From assembly GCA_001311565.1 (NCBI GenBank), contig BBBM01000007.1, positions 20,828-84,827 on the forward strand: a DNA stretch of 64,000 nucleotides, written 5' to 3'. Positions 1 to 9,604 of this stretch are shown here, piece by piece (the first letter of the stretch is position 1; each line of letters starts with the position of its first letter). Position numbers and translations under genes: made by a program. The notes beneath the pieces were generated by a model. That model was given only the letters and a program-made list of their open reading frames with translations, searched no databases and was not told the DNA's origin. The stretch comes from Desulfothermus okinawensis JCM 13304. GTDB taxonomy: Bacteria; Desulfobacterota; Desulfovibrionia; Desulfovibrionales; Desulfothermaceae.

Positions 1-48
1 AAATACGTTGAGTCTGTTTAAGTTAAGCTTACTAACTAAAGCTTAGTA

Positions 49-77
49 GGCGGGATTCCCGCCCTTATTTTTTTATG
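49..77 (+). terminator. Intrinsic terminator upstream of gltX
   Basis: A GC-rich hairpin (ggcgg, 5-nt loop, ccgcc) is followed directly by a run of T. It most likely ends a gene to the left of the window. The gltX ribosome binding site starts right after the T run, so gltX may also receive read-through transcription. Confidence 0.7.
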
Positions 78-90
78 AAGGGGGACTTTT

Positions 91-1497
91 ATGTCAAAAG
101 TAGTGACCAGATTTCCACCTAGCCCAACAGGGCATCTTCATATAGGTGGGGCAAGAACAGCACTTTTTAACTGGTTGCTGGCAAAGAGTAGTGGTGGAAA
201 GTTTATTTTAAGGATAGAAGATACTGACCTTGAGAGATCATCACAAGAGATGACTAAAGCTATTATTGAGGCCATGGAGTGGCTTGGTCTTACATGGGAT
301 GAAGGACCTTATTTTCAGACAAAGAGATTTGAAATATATCAACACCATATTGACATGCTTGTGGACCAGGGAAAGGCCTATTATTGCCAGTGCACAAAGG
401 AAGAAGTGGATGAGATGAGAAAAAGGGCAATGGAACGAGGTGAAAAGCCAAAGTATAATGGCAGGTGTCGTGAACTTGGACTTGGTCCTGGTCCTGGACG
501 AGTAGTGAGATTTAAGACTCCTCAAGTGGGAGAGACTGTCTTTAATGATCTCCTAAAAGGCCCTATTTCTGTGGACAATAAAGAATTAGACGATTTTGTT
601 ATTCGAAGAGAAGATGGTTCTCCAACGTATAATCTTGCTGTGGTGGTAGATGATGCCACAATGGGTATTACCCATATCTTAAGGGGAGACGATCACATAA
701 ACAATACACCTAAACAGGTTTTGTTATATGATGCACTGGGCTATAATGTGCCTTATTTTATTCATGTGCCAATGATACTTGGACCTGATAAGAAAAAAAT
801 TGAGTAAAAGGCACGGTGCAAAATCAGTCCTTGAATATAGGGAACTTGGATACCTCCCAGAAGCTGTACTAAATTACCTTGTGAGGCTTGGATGGTCATA
901 TAAAGACCAAGAGATCTTTACCATTGATGAGCTTATACAGAAATTCTCCATTAAAAATTTGAGTAATTCTGCATGCGTATTTGATCCAGAAAAACTAAAA
1001 TGGGTAAACAGCCAGCACATCAAGAAAAAAAATCACCAAAGGAACTAGCTGTGTTACTGAGGAAATATCTTGGCATGCAGGGGGTGGCCTGTGATGATTT
1101 GAATTATTTGCAAAAGATTGTCCCCTTGCTACAGCCAAGGGCTACCACAATGGTGGAAATGGCGGAAAAGGCCACTTTTTTTGTGTTAAGAGATGAAGAA
1201 ATTGAATATCCCAAAGAACTACTGGATAAATTTCTTACCCCTGAAGTTAGGGCACATCTGGAAAATATTTTGGGCAGGCTTAAGGGATTAGAAAAATTTG
1301 AGCAAAAGCAACTTGAAGATTTAATGAAAAGATATCTAGAAGAAAAGAATGTAAAATTTAAACTATTAGCCCAACCAATAAGGGTTTGTATAACTGGGAA
1401 GACTGCAAGTCCTGGGCTATTTGAAACAATGGAAGTCCTTGGAAAAGAGAGGACTATAAATAGACTTTCCAGAGCTCTATCTAACCCTAGTTTATAA
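91..1497 (+). CDS. gltX: Glutamyl-tRNA synthetase (two run-length frame breaks)
   Basis: Class I aminoacyl-tRNA synthetase charging tRNA-Glu (or tRNA-Gln in organisms using the amidotransferase route). The N-terminus carries the HIGH-type motif in [11 protein letters not shown], then RIEDTD, the HILRGDDHI segment, and the KMSKS-type loop as KLSKRHG; about 465 residues when joined, normal for the family. The frame breaks at the A run near 791-797 (just before KLSKR) and again at the A run near 1024-1031; removing one A at each restores a continuous protein. The start ATG at 91 follows gaaggggg. Because this enzyme is essential, the breaks argue for sequence error or slippage rather than gene loss. 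Confidence 0.95.
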
Positions 1498-1516
1498 AAA
1501 TGATAAACTAGGGTTA
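1482..1516. repeat. Dispersed palindrome, copy 1 (after gltX)
   Basis: A perfect 14-bp stem (taaccctagtttat) with a 7-nt loop begins inside the end of gltX and runs past its stop codon. There is no T tract, so it is not a classical terminator. It is one of five related hairpins in the window sharing the pattern TAACCC-n-AGTTTAT, loop, AAACT-n-GGGTTA. Confidence 0.8.
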
Positions 1517-1556
1517 ATGCAGAAATTTGAATTAAAGCCGTTATAATAATATGTAA

Positions 1557-1580
1557 GTCCAAGTTTTGACAAACTTGGGC
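1557..1580. repeat. Dispersed palindrome, copy 2
   Basis: A 10-bp stem (gtccaagttt / aaacttgggc, one G-T pair) with a 4-nt loop. It lies 40 bp after copy 1 and matches the same family in its core AAGTTT...AAACTTGGG. Confidence 0.65.
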
Positions 1581-1621
1581 TAAGATTTCATAAGATATCT
1601 TGATAAGATATTTAGATAAAT

Positions 1622-1653
1622 AAAAGGGCAGGTCAATTTAGACCTGCCCTTTT
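1622..1653. terminator. Bidirectional terminator between gltX and rpmB
   Basis: A 13-bp perfect stem (aaaagggcaggtc / gacctgccctttt) with a 6-nt loop, flanked by A on one side and T on the other. It can end both gltX on the plus strand and rpmB on the minus strand. Confidence 0.85.
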
Positions 1654-1699
1654 AAAAATTTTAGAGCCTACACAGTAGCTTCCACACAGGCTCAAATAT

Positions 1700-1900
1700 T
1701 TAAGCCTTTACAGGCTTCTGTACAGCTCCGCTTCTAATACACCTTGTGCATACCTTAATTCTGCGAACCTCGCCATTTGGGAGCTGAGCCCTGACCTTTT
1801 GGATATTTGGTTTAAACTTTCTCTTATTTTTATTGTGTGCATGGCTTATGTGGTTCCCAACCCTTGTCCTTTTTCCGCATATTTCGCATACTCTGGACAT
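1700..1900 (-). CDS. rpmB: 50S ribosomal protein L28
   Basis: A 66-residue basic protein with the L28 signature [10 protein letters not shown] near the N-terminus and VCTRC near the C-terminus, giving two CxxC pairs that usually bind zinc. The frame is intact and contains no long A/T run. The start ATG at 1900 is preceded by a ggagg site. It forms part of the large ribosomal subunit, and it stands alone here, convergent with gltX. Confidence 0.97.
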   Translation of the reverse strand: MSRVCEICGKRTRVGNHISHAHNKNKRKFKPNIQKVRAQLPNGEVRRIKVCTRCIRSGAVQKPVKA

Positions 1901-2045
1901 TTTCTACTTCCTCCATTGTTTTAGTTACTTCTATTTTTAGATAGAAAATTTCTTTTTTTTGTATATAAATATACCAGCCGCAAAGATCATCTGTATAACC
2001 ACTATTTTTTTTTAAATGCAAGTCTAAGTTTTTGGGTGGAGTGAT

Positions 2046-2385
<340 letters not shown>

Positions 2386-2452
2386 TTTTTTCCTCCAATA
2401 AGAATTTGTCTAAACGTCTATTTAGTATTTAATAACTAATTTGTTTGCAAGG

Positions 2453-3661
2453 TTAAATTTTGTAGGCTTCTTCACCATGTTCGCTAAGATCAAGTCCCAT
2501 TACCTCGTCTTCTTCAGATGACCTGATTCCTATAATTAAATCTAAAATTTTTAATATTAGAAAAGTGAGAGTACCACAATATATTATGGTAAAAAGGGCT
2601 CCCCCTACCTGAAGTAAAAATTGATGAAAGTTGCCATAAATAAGCCCCGTTGCACCATATTTGGCAAAAATTCCAAGAGAGATTGTTCCAAATATTCCAC
2701 CTATTCCATGGATGCTAAATGCATCAAGGGAGTCATCAAATCCCATTTTTACTTTTAATACCACTGCTGTGTAACATATAATTCCTGCAAGTAGTCCTAT
2801 TATCAGGGCAGCCCACATGGGGACAAAGCCAGAAGCAGGGGTAATGGTTGCAAGACCTGCAACTAGACCAGATATTACACCTAGAGTACTTGGCTTCCCA
2901 TAATGATACCATTCAGCAATTATCCATGTTACTGCAGCAGCTGCACCGGCAATATGGGTATTAACAGCAGCAAGTACAGCAATTTTATTTGCCCCCAGGG
3001 CACTTCCTGCATTGAATCCAAACCATCCAAACCACAAAAGTCCAGCTCCGATTACAGCCAGGGGAAGGTTGTGTGGAACAAATTGGGATCCTGGGTATCC
3101 TTTACGTTTTCCAACAACAAGTGCGGCAACAAGGGCTGAAATTCCGGCGCTAATATGAACTACTATGCCCCCTGCAAAATCCAGGATACCCAATTTTGCC
3201 ATCCATCCACCTTTACCCCATACCCAATGACATAATGGGTTGTACACAAGAATTGCCCAGAATAAAACAAATAAAACATATGCTGAAAATTTCATTCTCT
3301 CAACAATTGCACCAGAAATTAATGCAGGGGTTATAATGGCAAACATCATTTGAAAGAGCATAAATAGGGCATGGGGTATGGTGGTAGCATAATTTTGGCT
3401 GGGTTCAAGCCCCACTCCAGCCAGAAAGATGTGGTTTAATCCACCGATAATTCCACCTACATCCTTGCCAAAACTCATGGAATAGCCAATAAAAAACCAT
3501 TCCACAGAAATAATTCCAAGACAAATAAAGCTCATTAATGTTGTATTTAGAACATTTTTGTTCCGAACAAGACCTCCATAGAACAAAGCAAGTCCTGGGG
3601 TCATTAACATAACCAATGCTGAACATATGAGTAACCAGCAAGTATTAGAGCTTAAAATCAT
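2453..3661 (-). CDS. amtB: Ammonium transporter
   Basis: A roughly 402-residue integral membrane channel for ammonium/ammonia with about eleven hydrophobic segments. Family landmarks are TPGLALFYGGLVRNKN near the N-terminus, HISAG, WFGWFGFNAGSAL and DDSLDAFSIHGIGG. The frame is intact. An upstream ATG at 3676 exists, but the ggaggtg ribosome binding site lies inside that longer version, six bases before the ATG at 3661, so 3661 is the better start. It heads an operon with glnB, whose product would plug the channel when nitrogen is ample. Confidence 0.96.
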   Translation of the reverse strand: MILSSNTCWLLICSALVMLMTPGLALFYGGLVRNKNVLNTTLMSFICLGIISVEWFFIGYSMSFGKDVGGIIGGLNHIFLAGVGLEPSQNYATTIPHALFMLFQMMFAIITPALISGAIVERMKFSAYVLFVLFWAILVYNPLCHWVWGKGGWMAKLGILDFAGGIVVHISAGISALVAALVVGKRKGYPGSQFVPHNLPLAVIGAGLLWFGWFGFNAGSALGANKIAVLAAVNTHIAGAAAAVTWIIAEWYHYGKPSTLGVISGLVAGLATITPASGFVPMWAALIIGLLAGIICYTAVVLKVKMGFDDSLDAFSIHGIGGIFGTISLGIFAKYGATGLIYGNFHQFLLQVGGALFTIIYCGTLTFLILKILDLIIGIRSSEEDEVMGLDLSEHGEEAYKI

Positions 3662-3676
3662 TGAAAACACCTCCAT

Positions 3677-3919
3677 TAAAATTTTTTTTATTTTCTAAAG
3701 CATCTTTTGTGCCACTAACATAACTAGTGGATTTTAAAAAAATATTTTGGAATTTGTACTATTTTATTTATTAAAAAAATATACAAAAATGTATCGCTTT
3801 TTATTAATTTTTGAGCAAAATTTAAAACAGACACAAATTTAACAATTTTCTCTGTTGACTTTTCAATATTTTTTTATTTTGGTCACAAATATAGAAATAA
3901 CTATTTTTGGAGGTATGAC
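3677..3919. promoter_or_regulatory. AT-rich divergent intergenic region
   Basis: About 240 bp of very AT-rich sequence between the divergent amtB operon and the secreted-protein gene. It must hold promoters for both. A GlnB/AmtB operon is often under nitrogen (sigma-54/NtrC) control, but I could not point to a convincing GG-N10-GC element. Confidence 0.35.
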
Positions 3920-4458
3920 ATGAAAAACATCAAAACAGCACTTACAACGGCTACAGGAATTTTGTTGTTTTTTTGTTTATGGCTTTTTTTTATGCCCCAA
4001 TGCGTATTCCCAAAAACGCCAAACTGCTAAAGAGGCTTATGAAGTTGCAAAAAAAATCCGCTAAAGATTGGTCAGGAAGTGCAACCCTGTGCATACTGAC
4101 CAATTCCTGGGGTTCATATGGGGACGACGGGCTCTCAAACAGATGGCAAGTTATTTTTCGTGCCAGCGATAAGAAAAAGGTATTAGAGGTTGAGGTATGT
4201 AATGGAAAGGTAGATGGAGTTAGTGAAGAAAATAACCAATATTATAATTGCTTAAGTGTTGAAAGTTGGATGGATTCTCCAACAGTTTTAGAATACATAA
4301 AAAAAATATTGTAACTGCCCCATAAAATATTATTGGGCGTGTTAGAAAAAGATCATTGGCGAGTAAAGGTCAAGTGTAAGTCAAAAAGGGGAGCTCCCTT
4401 ATGGATGAATATTAATGCAAAAGACGGGACTCTTATAAAGAGCTGGCGTGGTTATTAA
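3920..4458 (+). CDS. Secreted protein of unknown function, frame-broken, internal stop
   Basis: I do not recognise the family. With a T run near 3986 and an A run near 4047 each shortened by one, it starts with a signal peptide (MKNIKTALTT, hydrophobic core, CPNAYS just before a QKRQT mature start) and continues into AKDWSGSATLCILTN and DGLSNRWQVIFRAS, which suggests a small beta-rich periplasmic domain. The frame meets TAA at 4312-4314 but stays open in the same frame to 4458 (EKDHWRVKVKCKSKRG, KDGTLIKSWRGY). This may be a premature stop or a further run-length error at the A run before it. A ggagg site precedes the ATG at 3920. Confidence 0.5.
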
Positions 4459-4473
4459 TTTTATGTTTTTTTT

Positions 4474-4602
4474 GGGAGTCCCCAAAGGGATTTGAATCTC
4501 TGTTGCCACTGTAAGAGCCTATGTACTGGACCTGGCTAGACAATGGAGACGATTGACTGGGGGACAAGGATTCGAACTTTGAGTACCAGGGCCAGAGCCT
4601 AG
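4474..4602 (-). other. Two degenerate tRNA-like fragments
   Basis: On the minus strand two pieces resemble tRNA 3' halves: one around 4558-4602 with a Gln-like anticodon arm (GGCTCTGGCCC), a T loop GTTCGAATC and TCCCCCA, and one around 4474-4540 with GATTCAAATC followed by GGGGACTCC. Neither has a matching 5' acceptor strand, so they are not functional tRNA genes. They may be relics of integration sites or tRNA pseudogenes. Confidence 0.35.
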
Positions 4603-4706
4603 GGTTAAGTCTCAAATTTTCTGTAAAATTTGAAGGAATTTTAACGTCATAAAGGGTGTGTTAAGGCCTGAGTGACAGCATATATAAGAAAAGGAGGAAG
4701 GTAAAA

Positions 4707-5531
4707 ATGGATTCCATTAAAAAGGCCCTTGAAGAATTTTTAAACAGCAAGGAGTTTCATAGCCTAGAAGAGGCCAATCAGGCCTTACGGGAGTTTTATG
4801 AAGTATCCAATCAGCAGCCACTCAATGATTTTTGCGGACTGAGTCCTGATGATATGTCTAATATTCTATACAGGCCATTTCACTGTCCAGATGTTGTGAG
4901 CTTTAATTTTGAAGCAACTCCACCTGTTTCTGCTCCATTGATTTACCTGTTGTTGCTGGTATTGGAAGGATTGAAGACTCCAGTTAAGTGTACTGTCACT
5001 GGAAACCTCCCCAGGAAGCTGTGCCAGGAGATATATGATGAATTTTCTAAAAGGCCAGATGTGGAAGAGTTCTATTATAATTCCTTGCCCTTAAGATCAG
5101 AAAAAGATTTCTGGATACTGCACATCGCCCGGGTAATAGGGGAGCTTTCAGGCTACATAAGAAAGTACAAGAAACGTTTTTCCTTAACAAAAAAAGGGGC
5201 AAAAGGTATTGGAAGATGGAATGACTATAGAAGACTATATGCACATTTTAAAAACCTATACCAGAAAATTCAACTGGCCCTATACCTATGGTGGTGAACC
5301 ACTAAATATCATACAGGATTCTTTTTTTGTTCACAATTTATTTGCTGAAAAATTACGGAACTACCTTTAAAAAAATTATCATTTTACTCGGAAAGGTTTA
5401 TAACAGCATTTCCCATGGTTCTTTCAGAAGTGCCTGATCAGTCTGATTCTAAAGCTAAAGAGACGATATCACGAACTTTTTGCAACAGGGCCCTTGTCTG
5501 GTTTGCCCGAAATCTTGGCCTTGCGAGATAA
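4707..5531 (+). CDS. Conserved hypothetical protein (three frame breaks)
   Basis: The protein is readable to position 5531 if one base is removed from each of three runs (A run near 5190, T run near 5320, A run near 5370). It is then about 273 residues and soluble, starting MDSIKKALEEFLNSKEF and ending NLGLAR. Distinctive stretches are DFCGLSPDDM, RPFHCPDVVSF, SFLFTIYLLKNYG and FYSERFITAFPMVL. I recall similar uncharacterised proteins in Desulfobacterota but cannot give a function. The start follows a strong aaggaggaagg site. It sits alone between tRNA-like fragments and a transposase scar, so it may belong to a mobile patch. Confidence 0.6.
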
Positions 5532-5629
5532 AATCCATTGGTAGATATTCTGTATTGGAAGATGAGATTAGGAGAACGCAATTTTTAGATGAATTTATAC
5601 AATTTCATGTGCCTAGAAGCCACTGATGA

Positions 5630-5862
5630 TTAAGGTTTAAAAGGATTAGGCAGGGAGAGAGAGGACAGCCAAAGAATCACAAAAGAGAAGCTGGAAACTT
5701 GGCCATATAAAGAGGGTCCAATGGAGTGTCAACTGGTTAAAAGTAACAATAGGGGATACTATCAATTTACTCATGGCAGCAGCAGCTTATAACTTCAAAA
5801 AGCTCATGGACCAGTTGGTCCTTCACTATCTGCCTATTTCTTTAGCTCCGATTATTGATTGA
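5630..5862 (+). pseudogene. IS5-type transposase C-terminal remnant
   Basis: The frame ending at TGA 5860-5862 reads GHIKRVQWSVNWLK then GDTINLLMAAAAYNFKKLMDQ, matching the conserved C-terminal end of IS5-family transposases (usually EPVIGHLK...GD.IN..LAAAAFNFKK). The N-terminal two thirds, including the DDE residues, are missing, and the stretch before GDTIN is shortened. No terminal inverted repeats were found. Confidence 0.65.
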
Positions 5863-6033
5863 GTTATGGATCAAGTGATTAGTGAAAGGTAGAATGGTGA
5901 AGGTAGAAGGGCGAAGAACACCTAAAACTTTGAACTTTGAACGTTGAACGTTAGACACAGACCACGGGTAGAGTGAACTCATCAAAGATTGAGACTTCGG
6001 GGTTAATGGAATAAGCAAAAAAAATTAAATTAT
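5863..6033. other. Gene-free spacer with short tandem motif
   Basis: No gene is visible. Around 5928-5955 the motif ttgaac(t/g)tt is repeated three to four times in a row (aactttgaactttgaacgttgaacg). Together with 5532-5629 this forms a gene-poor patch around the transposase scar. Confidence 0.4.
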
Positions 6034-6056
6034 ACTTTTTAAGCGTCGACTAATTA
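6034..6056 (+). repeat. 23-bp repeat, left copy
   Basis: The 23 bases actttttaagcgtcgactaa-tta are found again in inverted orientation at 48194-48216. It contains the palindrome GTCGAC and lies against the 3' end of the AEC permease gene. Confidence 0.7.
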
Positions 6057-7029
6057 ATTTAAATTTTCATACATTTGTAAATCTAAAAAGCCAAAAAAAG
6101 GAGAGGATAAGTAAAGAATGAAAAAAATTACCGATGTGATTACAGTTAAAGAGGCAAGTTCAGTGTCCCCATTAAATTGAGATGCAAACACATATGTTAC
6201 TACAGCAGTTGGGGCTGCTGCAAAGATTAGTCCTATATATAAATCTGTGGATCTAACATTTAACAAAAATAGGACAGTGTATGTTATAATTGGCATTAAA
6301 ATCAATTTAAAGAAATTACACCAAATTGGTATAATGAGATTTTTATTGAAAGAGGGTTTTTTTTAAAGAGCCACCAATTATAAAAAGTGCTAAAGGCAGT
6401 GTTATATTGGACAAATAACTTAAGCTAGTATCTATTATTTTAGGTATATGTATGTCAAAAATATTAAAGGACATACCAAATAATGATGACAGAATAATGG
6501 GATTTAGAACTACATCTTTTGTTAATTTGATTAAATTCTTATGATTCATTATATTTTTTTTTGGGTAATAAAAATGAACAAAATAGCCAAAAAATTTATA
6601 AGAGGTGTAAGAAATCCCAGTAAAACACTTGCGGTAAAAAGGGCATGTTCTCCATATGCACTCATGACAACAGCAAGCCCAATATATCCTGTATTCCCTC
6701 TAAATGATCCTTGAATAAACGATCCTTTGATTTCAGTGGTTAAATTTCTTGTTGAAACAAAAAAAATAGCTCATTAAAAATGTAATTAAAATACCCAGAT
6801 AACATCCAATTATAAGGTTTATGTTGATTATATTTTCAAGGTGTGATTTTGCTATTTTTATAAATAAAAATGCAGGCAAAAAGAAGTAAAATAGCAACCT
6901 GTTGGACGAAAGCAGGTAATTATCATCTATCAATTTAAAGGCCCTACAACCAACACCGCACAACATAAGTAAGAAAATTGGGGCGATGATTTTAATTGAG
7001 TCAATTAATGATACCATTGAATTTCTCAA
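6054..7029 (-). CDS. AEC family permease (auxin efflux carrier type), frame-broken
   Basis: An integral membrane transporter of the AEC family (PF03547), members of which export or exchange organic acids such as malate. Three in-order segments in different frames (7029-6733, 6549-6343, 6305-6054) join at T/A runs near 6760, 6555-6600 and 6360. The protein starts MVSLIDSIKIIAPIFLLMLCGVGCR and has about ten hydrophobic helices with an IGGSLKK segment in the middle and AAAPTAVVTYVFASQF near the end, typical of the family. Total about 320 residues. The substrate cannot be inferred. The start could be 7029 or the internal ATG at 7017. Confidence 0.75.
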
Positions 7030-7217
7030 ATAGAACTTTTTTTAAATAAATCTAAATAAATATAAGACCAGAGTCAATTGAGCTTTGTAAGCCTTGATTT
7101 ATTTATTTTTTTTATGTATTTTATATGAACCTATTAGGAGGATGCATAAGAATAGTTGACAGTGTGTACAAACAAATATATTCTTCGTCAAAACAAAAAC
7201 CAACAGGAGGTAGGATT

Positions 7218-7464
7218 ATGGCATTACCAGAGGTAAATGTGGATAAAACCTTGGACGCCAGGGGACTTAGCTGTCCCATGCCCATGTTAAGGACCAAAAA
7301 GACCCTAAAGGACATGAAATCAGGAGAGGTATTAGAGGTGCTTGGAACAGATCCAGGATCAAAAAAATGACATTCCTTCTTTTTGTGAAAAACATGGATA
7401 TGAGTTTTTGGGATATGAAGACGATCCAGGTGGGTTCACCAGGTATCTTATCAGGGTTAAGTAA
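7218..7464 (+). CDS. tusA: TusA-family sulfur carrier protein (one frame break)
   Basis: An 81-residue sulfur carrier of the TusA/SirA fold. The CPMP motif in ARGLSCPMPML supplies the cysteine that carries a persulfide. The frame breaks at the seven-base A run at 7362-7368; with six A it continues into FCEKHGYEFLGYEDDPGGFTRY. The start at 7218 is set by an aggagg site ten bases upstream; the open frame further upstream is not needed. It leads a plus-strand cluster with DsrE/DsrH-like proteins, implying a TusA-to-DsrEFH style persulfide relay. Confidence 0.9.
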
Positions 7465-7521
7465 ATTTAATTAAAAGGTGTCAGGAAGAGGTCTTGGCAC
7501 CTTGATTTTTGGAGGAATTAT

Positions 7522-7806
7522 ATGAAGAAACTTGCTGTCATAGTCAGGGAAAAAGATCAACAATATGAGGCCTTGCGCTCAAGTTTAGGTGCGCTTTTGG
7601 AAATTCCTTCTGTAAAGATGATTGTTCTGGATCATGAGATTGATATGCACGAGGCATATGAAGAAAATATGGAATTTCTGGATGAGATGGAAGGGGAGAG
7701 GTATTCCAATAACAAGGTCAATGTAGAAAAATATGGCTTTAAGTATGCAACATTGGAAGAGATTGGTGAGATGCTAAAAGAAGTAGATATTGTAATTCCT
7801 TTTTAA
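7522..7806 (+). CDS. DsrE/DsrF-like small protein
   Basis: An intact 94-residue protein starting MKKLAVIVREKDQQYEALRS and ending EVDIVIPF, with a ggagga site before the start. The alternating beta/alpha pattern and its place between tusA and a DsrH-like gene suggest a DsrE-superfamily subunit, but I do not see a clear catalytic cysteine (there is none in the sequence). Function as a sulfurtransferase subunit is inference from context. Confidence 0.55.
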   Translation: MKKLAVIVREKDQQYEALRSSLGALLEIPSVKMIVLDHEIDMHEAYEENMEFLDEMEGERYSNNKVNVEKYGFKYATLEEIGEMLKEVDIVIPF

Positions 7807-7817
7807 GAGGAGGTTTT

Positions 7818-7988
7818 ATGAAGGTATTGCATGTATTGAAATCAGAACCAGATGAAACAACAAATAAATTAATGGATATTATATCTGGAAATGATAAAGA
7901 TATTTTTGTTTTGTATGAGGAAAATGTGGATTGGGATAAATTTATAGATGAAGTATTTTCCCATGAAAAAGTAATTTGTTGGTGGTAA
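7818..7988 (+). CDS. DsrH/TusB-like small protein
   Basis: A 56-residue ORF with a strong agaggagg site, starting MKVLHVLKSEPDET and ending SHEKVICWW. The LHVLKSEP start and the length suggest a short DsrH/TusB-like subunit, which in TusBCD complexes assists persulfide transfer. It lacks long runs and its frame is intact. It lies 11 bp after the previous gene, clearly in the same operon. Confidence 0.6.
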   Translation: MKVLHVLKSEPDETTNKLMDIISGNDKDIFVLYEENVDWDKFIDEVFSHEKVICWW

Positions 7989-8014
7989 AAAATAATTAAT
8001 GAGGGGCTTTAATT

Positions 8015-8320
8015 ATGGCAAAGCTTGGAATAATGGTAAGGGATAATAAATATCTCGACTATGTAATCAATGCTGCTAAGGCAGCAAATAAAAAGAATAT
8101 TGAAGTGGAAATATTTTTTTACAGGCAGGGGGGTTCTCTTAACTCAGGAAGATAGATTTAAAGAGCTCGTTGATGTTGCCAAACTATTTGTATGTGATGT
8201 GAGCTTTAGGGCAAATGGCTAGAAGGAAAAGAAGTTCCAGGAGTTGGATTCAAACAATTTGTCACCCAGGCAAGAAATGCTGAAATGATAGAGGAATGTG
8301 ATAGGTACCTGGTATTTTAA
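8015..8320 (+). CDS. DsrE family protein (two frame breaks)
   Basis: Reads MAKLGIMVRDNKYLDYVINAAKAA, then (one T removed from the run near 8117) FFTGRGVLLTQEDRF, VAKLFVCDVSFRANG, and (one G added near 8218) EVPGVGFKQFVTQARNAEM to YLVF. About 101 residues. The CDVSFRANGLEG segment holds a cysteine in the position where DsrE-family proteins carry the persulfide. It is the last sulfur-relay gene of the tusA cluster and could be the acceptor for TusA. Confidence 0.7.
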
Positions 8321-8338
8321 ATAAAAGCTATATGTTAT

Positions 8339-9602
8339 ATGGAAATTAATAGATATATTACTTATTTAAAAAAAACAAGAAAGTCTATTTTTTTGAAAAT
8401 CCTGCTTTTAAAGATCAACAGGACTATTTGAAAAATTTTGATATAACCTGGCAGGATATAATTTTAGCAAAAAAAGAGACTGGATAGATTTAGACCATAT
8501 CTTAAAAAAAAGATTTCCTGAAACCAACGATGGTATTATTGAATCCTCCATAAAAGAAGTTCCTGAATTTAAAAGATCCCTGGAAAAAAAATATGGAATA
8601 AAGATAAAGGCAGGGTATTTGTTAAAATGGACAATACCCTGCCCATTGCTGGGTCCATAAAGGCTCGTGGTGGAATTTATGAAGTTTTAAAAATAGCTGA
8701 GACTATTTTGATAGACCAGGGTCATTTAACCCATGAAGACGATTATTCAAGGTTACTTGAGGATAGGTTCAGAGAAATTCTTTCAAGATACTCCATTGTG
8801 GTAGGTTCCACTGGAAATCTTGGTCTCAGTGTTGGCATAATGGCAGCAGCACTTGGATTCAATGCCGAAGTCCACATGTCCCATGATGCTAAAGAATGGA
8901 AAAAGGAACTTTTAAGAAAATGGGGAGCAAAGGTTGTAGAACATCCAGGTGACTACTCTTATGCTGTTAAAATGGGGAGACAGAGATGCAAGAATGATGA
9001 ATTCGCCTATTTTATAGATGATGAAAACTCCCTAGATCTTTTTCTGGGTTATGCAGTATCATCAATTACCCTAAAGGCACAATTAGAAGAGTTGGGTGTT
9101 AATCCATCACCTGATGATCCCATTTGTGTATATTTGCCCTGTGGGGTGGGTGGAGCACCAGGTGGTATTTCCTTTGGAGTTGCCCATGTATTTGGTCATT
9201 CAGCAAGGTGCTATATAGCAGAACCTGTGGGTGCCCCCTGTGTTATGGGGGCAATAATTACAGGAAAAGACAATTTAAATATTAGTGAGCTTGGAATAGA
9301 TTTAAAGACCCAGGCAGATGGTCTTGCTGTCCCATCCCCATCAAAGTTGGCTCTTCCAATTATAAAAAAATATCGTAGCTGGAGGTTTTACCTTATATGA
9401 TGATGAGATGTTTTGGGCAGTTAGTAAACTGTATGAAAAGGAGAATATAAAAATTGAACCATCTGCTGCAGCTGGAATTAAGGGCGTCTACTTTGTGGAA
9501 AAATATATCGGGAAATCTAATCACCTCATATGGCTAACTGGTGGTAAACTTATTCCCCAGGAAGAATTTCAGAAAATGATTCTTAAAGGTATGGAGGCTT
9601 AA
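8339..9602 (+). CDS. dsdA: D-serine dehydratase (several frame breaks)
   Basis: A PLP enzyme converting D-serine to pyruvate and ammonia. The central frame shows the PLP-lysine segment GSIKARGGIYEVL, STGNLGLSVGIMAAALGF, CGVGGAPGGISFG and TQADGLAVPSPS, all hallmarks of DsdA; the C-terminal frame adds PSAAAGIKGVYF and IWLTGG. The N-terminal about 95 residues are spread over frames broken at runs near 8387, 8468 and 8583, and these need one extra or two fewer bases, unlike most breaks here. The last break is the A run near 9364. About 420 residues joined. The ATG at 8339 is the likely start but has no strong ribosome binding site. Confidence 0.88.
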
Positions 9603-9604
9603 AA

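Noticed and set aside
241..525. ORF on the minus strand inside gltX
   Set aside because: Antisense shadow of a well-supported synthetase gene; no ribosome site and no recognisable protein.
3661..3676. Upstream ATG of amtB at 3676 as the start
   Set aside because: The ribosome binding site lies between the two ATGs, correctly spaced for 3661.
4558..4602. A tRNA-Gln gene on the minus strand
   Set aside because: Only a 3'-half-like sequence is present; no complementary 5' acceptor strand or D arm is found.
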